Of a stretch of 64,000 bases of DNA, positions 63,063 to 64,000 are shown piece after piece. The stretch is from Butyrivibrio sp. (GTDB taxonomy: Bacteria > Bacillota > Clostridia > Lachnospirales > Lachnospiraceae). The notes under the pieces are model-generated. The model saw nothing but the letters and a program-made list of their open reading frames with translations, made no database searches and had not been told where the DNA came from. The stretch spans positions 1 through 64,000 of the forward strand of contig NZ_JAGBLU010000138.1 of NCBI RefSeq assembly GCF_017635265.1, given 5' to 3'. Each line of letters starts with the position of its first letter. Position 1 is the stretch's first letter. Both the position numbers and the translations under genes were made by a program.

Positions 63063-64000
63063 TCAATCACCTGCCTTATCTAATGTTCTGCCGCTGTCAA
63101 GGACACCGCCCGGGTAATCCTCAGCAGTAGTAATTCCCGAAATCATAATATTCTTACCGATTGTTACATCATTTGGAATAACAGATTTCTCACCGATAGT
63201 GCAGAGACCTTCACAGTAAATGTTTGGCTTAGTCTCATTTTCTTTTTCCTCGAAGGCTCCGATCCTTACATTGTTTCCAATCTTAACCTTCTCGGCAACG
63301 ATACCTTTTTCTATGTTGCAGCCTTCACCAATCTCTGTTTCATTCATAATAATAGAGTGACTTACAACTGTATCTTTTCCAATTTTTACGCCGGGACCTA
63401 TAACTGAGTTATAAACCTTACCGTAAATTTCACAGCCTTCACCTACGATACTGCGCTCAATTGCGCTGTCAGATCCGAGATACTGTGGTGGCTGAACATC
63501 ACTTGCAGTATAAATTTTCCAATACTCTTCATAAAGATTGAACTCAGGAACTATATCAATTAGCTCCATGTTTGCCTGCCAGTAAGATGTAAGCGTTCCT
63601 ACATCTTTCCAGTATCCATCAAACTCATATGCATAAAGAGCCTGCCCCTGTTCTTTGCAATAAGGAATAATATGCTTACCAAAATCAAGACCTGCCTGAT
63701 CTTTGTTAGCAATAAGAGCTTCTCTTAAAGCTTTCCATGAAAAAATATAGATACCCATAGAAGCAAGATTACTGCGTGGATGTTCAGGCTTTTCCTCAAA
63801 GTCTACAATCTTCTTGTTTTCATCGGTAATCATAATACCGAATCTGCTGGCCTCCTCCATAGGAACAGGCATAACTGCAATTGTAGCATCCGCATGACTT
63901 GCCTTGTGGAAATCAAGCATCGTTTCATAATCCATCTTATATATATGATCACCTGAAAGGATCAAAACATAATCCGGATTGTAGTTCTCCATATATTCAA
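63063..64000 (-). CDS. glgC: Glucose-1-phosphate adenylyltransferase GlgC, N-terminus beyond window
   Basis: The visible C-terminal 311 codons (plus two upstream residues, EY) of ADP-glucose pyrophosphorylase, which makes ADP-glucose, the donor for glycogen synthesis. [19 protein letters not shown] matches the substrate-binding region; [20 protein letters not shown] and [19 protein letters not shown] follow, then the beta-helix ([21 protein letters not shown]). The N-terminal GGxGxRL nucleotide motif lies past position 64000. It is directly upstream of glgD with a short overlap. Confidence 0.95.
   Translation of the reverse strand, partial: EYMENYNPDYVLILSGDHIYKMDYETMLDFHKASHADATIAVMPVPMEEASRFGIMITDENKKIVDFEEKPEHPRSNLASMGIYIFSWKALREALIANKDQAGLDFGKHIIPYCKEQGQALYAYEFDGYWKDVGTLTSYWQANMELIDIVPEFNLYEEYWKIYTASDVQPPQYLGSDSAIERSIVGEGCEIYGKVYNSVIGPGVKIGKDTVVSHSIIMNETEIGEGCNIEKGIVAEKVKIGNNVRIGAFEEKENETKPNIYCEGLCTIGEKSVIPNDVTIGKNIMISGITTAEDYPGGVLDSGRTLDKAGD

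Overview
The window is a stretch of bacterial chromosome from a low-GC Gram-positive organism, most likely a motile member of the Lachnospiraceae close to Butyrivibrio or Pseudobutyrivibrio. The evidence is Firmicute gene order (hrcA-grpE-dnaK-dnaJ with a CIRCE element; ireB-ruvX-DUF1292; mbl-flgF-flgG; thiI next to a cysteine desulfurase), a type III glutamine synthetase, paired GlgC/GlgD, SpoVG, flagellar rod genes and strong AGGAGG-type ribosome binding sites. The genus is inferred, not proven. Nearly everything is on the minus strand. The plus-strand genes are a LysR regulator, a YjfB-type motility protein, an HPr-like protein and an ABC exporter.

Positions 1-8.8 kb are accessory and partly decayed. 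A compact minus-strand operon runs from about 3.86 kb to the left edge: GNAT, nucleoside phosphorylase, GNAT, an HD-domain protein that has lost its HD motif, a broken GNAT, another GNAT and a Nudix hydrolase. It has a strong promoter, a possible 37-codon leader ORF and an intrinsic terminator just before the first gene, which is an attenuator layout. Next come a methyltransferase, an MIF-like tautomerase, two small unknown proteins, a TauE/SafE permease, a Nif11-leader-like small protein, an MmcQ-EVE fusion and remnants that include half of an EamA transporter.

Positions 8.8-14.2 kb hold an import/export cassette: a lipoprotein binding protein, a FecCD permease, a FecE-type ATPase and a MATE transporter in one operon, with a divergent LysR gene and a small inverted repeat between the promoters. 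From 14.4 to 22.7 kb are flagellar rod genes, mbl, uvrA and uvrB. From 22.8 to 24.9 kb is a tight PP2C phosphatase, Ser/Thr kinase and small membrane protein operon. From 25 to 30.3 kb are ftsE-ftsX with an M23 hydrolase, an S41 protease and a CdaR-like regulator.

Positions 30.5-42.5 kb hold yjfB with a sigma-28-like promoter, a CPBP protease, CvfB, an acyl-ACP thioesterase, tRNA-Gln, glnN and the ireB-ruvX-DUF1292-rnj-(MltG-like)-trmR-trhP locus, then mtaB. The HPr-like gene follows at 42.6 kb. From 42.9 to 52.2 kb is the HrcA heat-shock operon continuing into prmA, rsmE, a cysteine desulfurase and thiI. Then come a histone-H1-like protein, an aminotransferase, an ABC exporter, an unusual U32-like protein, mfd, pth, spoVG, glgD and glgC (cut by the right edge). 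I saw no rRNA, CRISPR array, prophage or intact insertion sequence.
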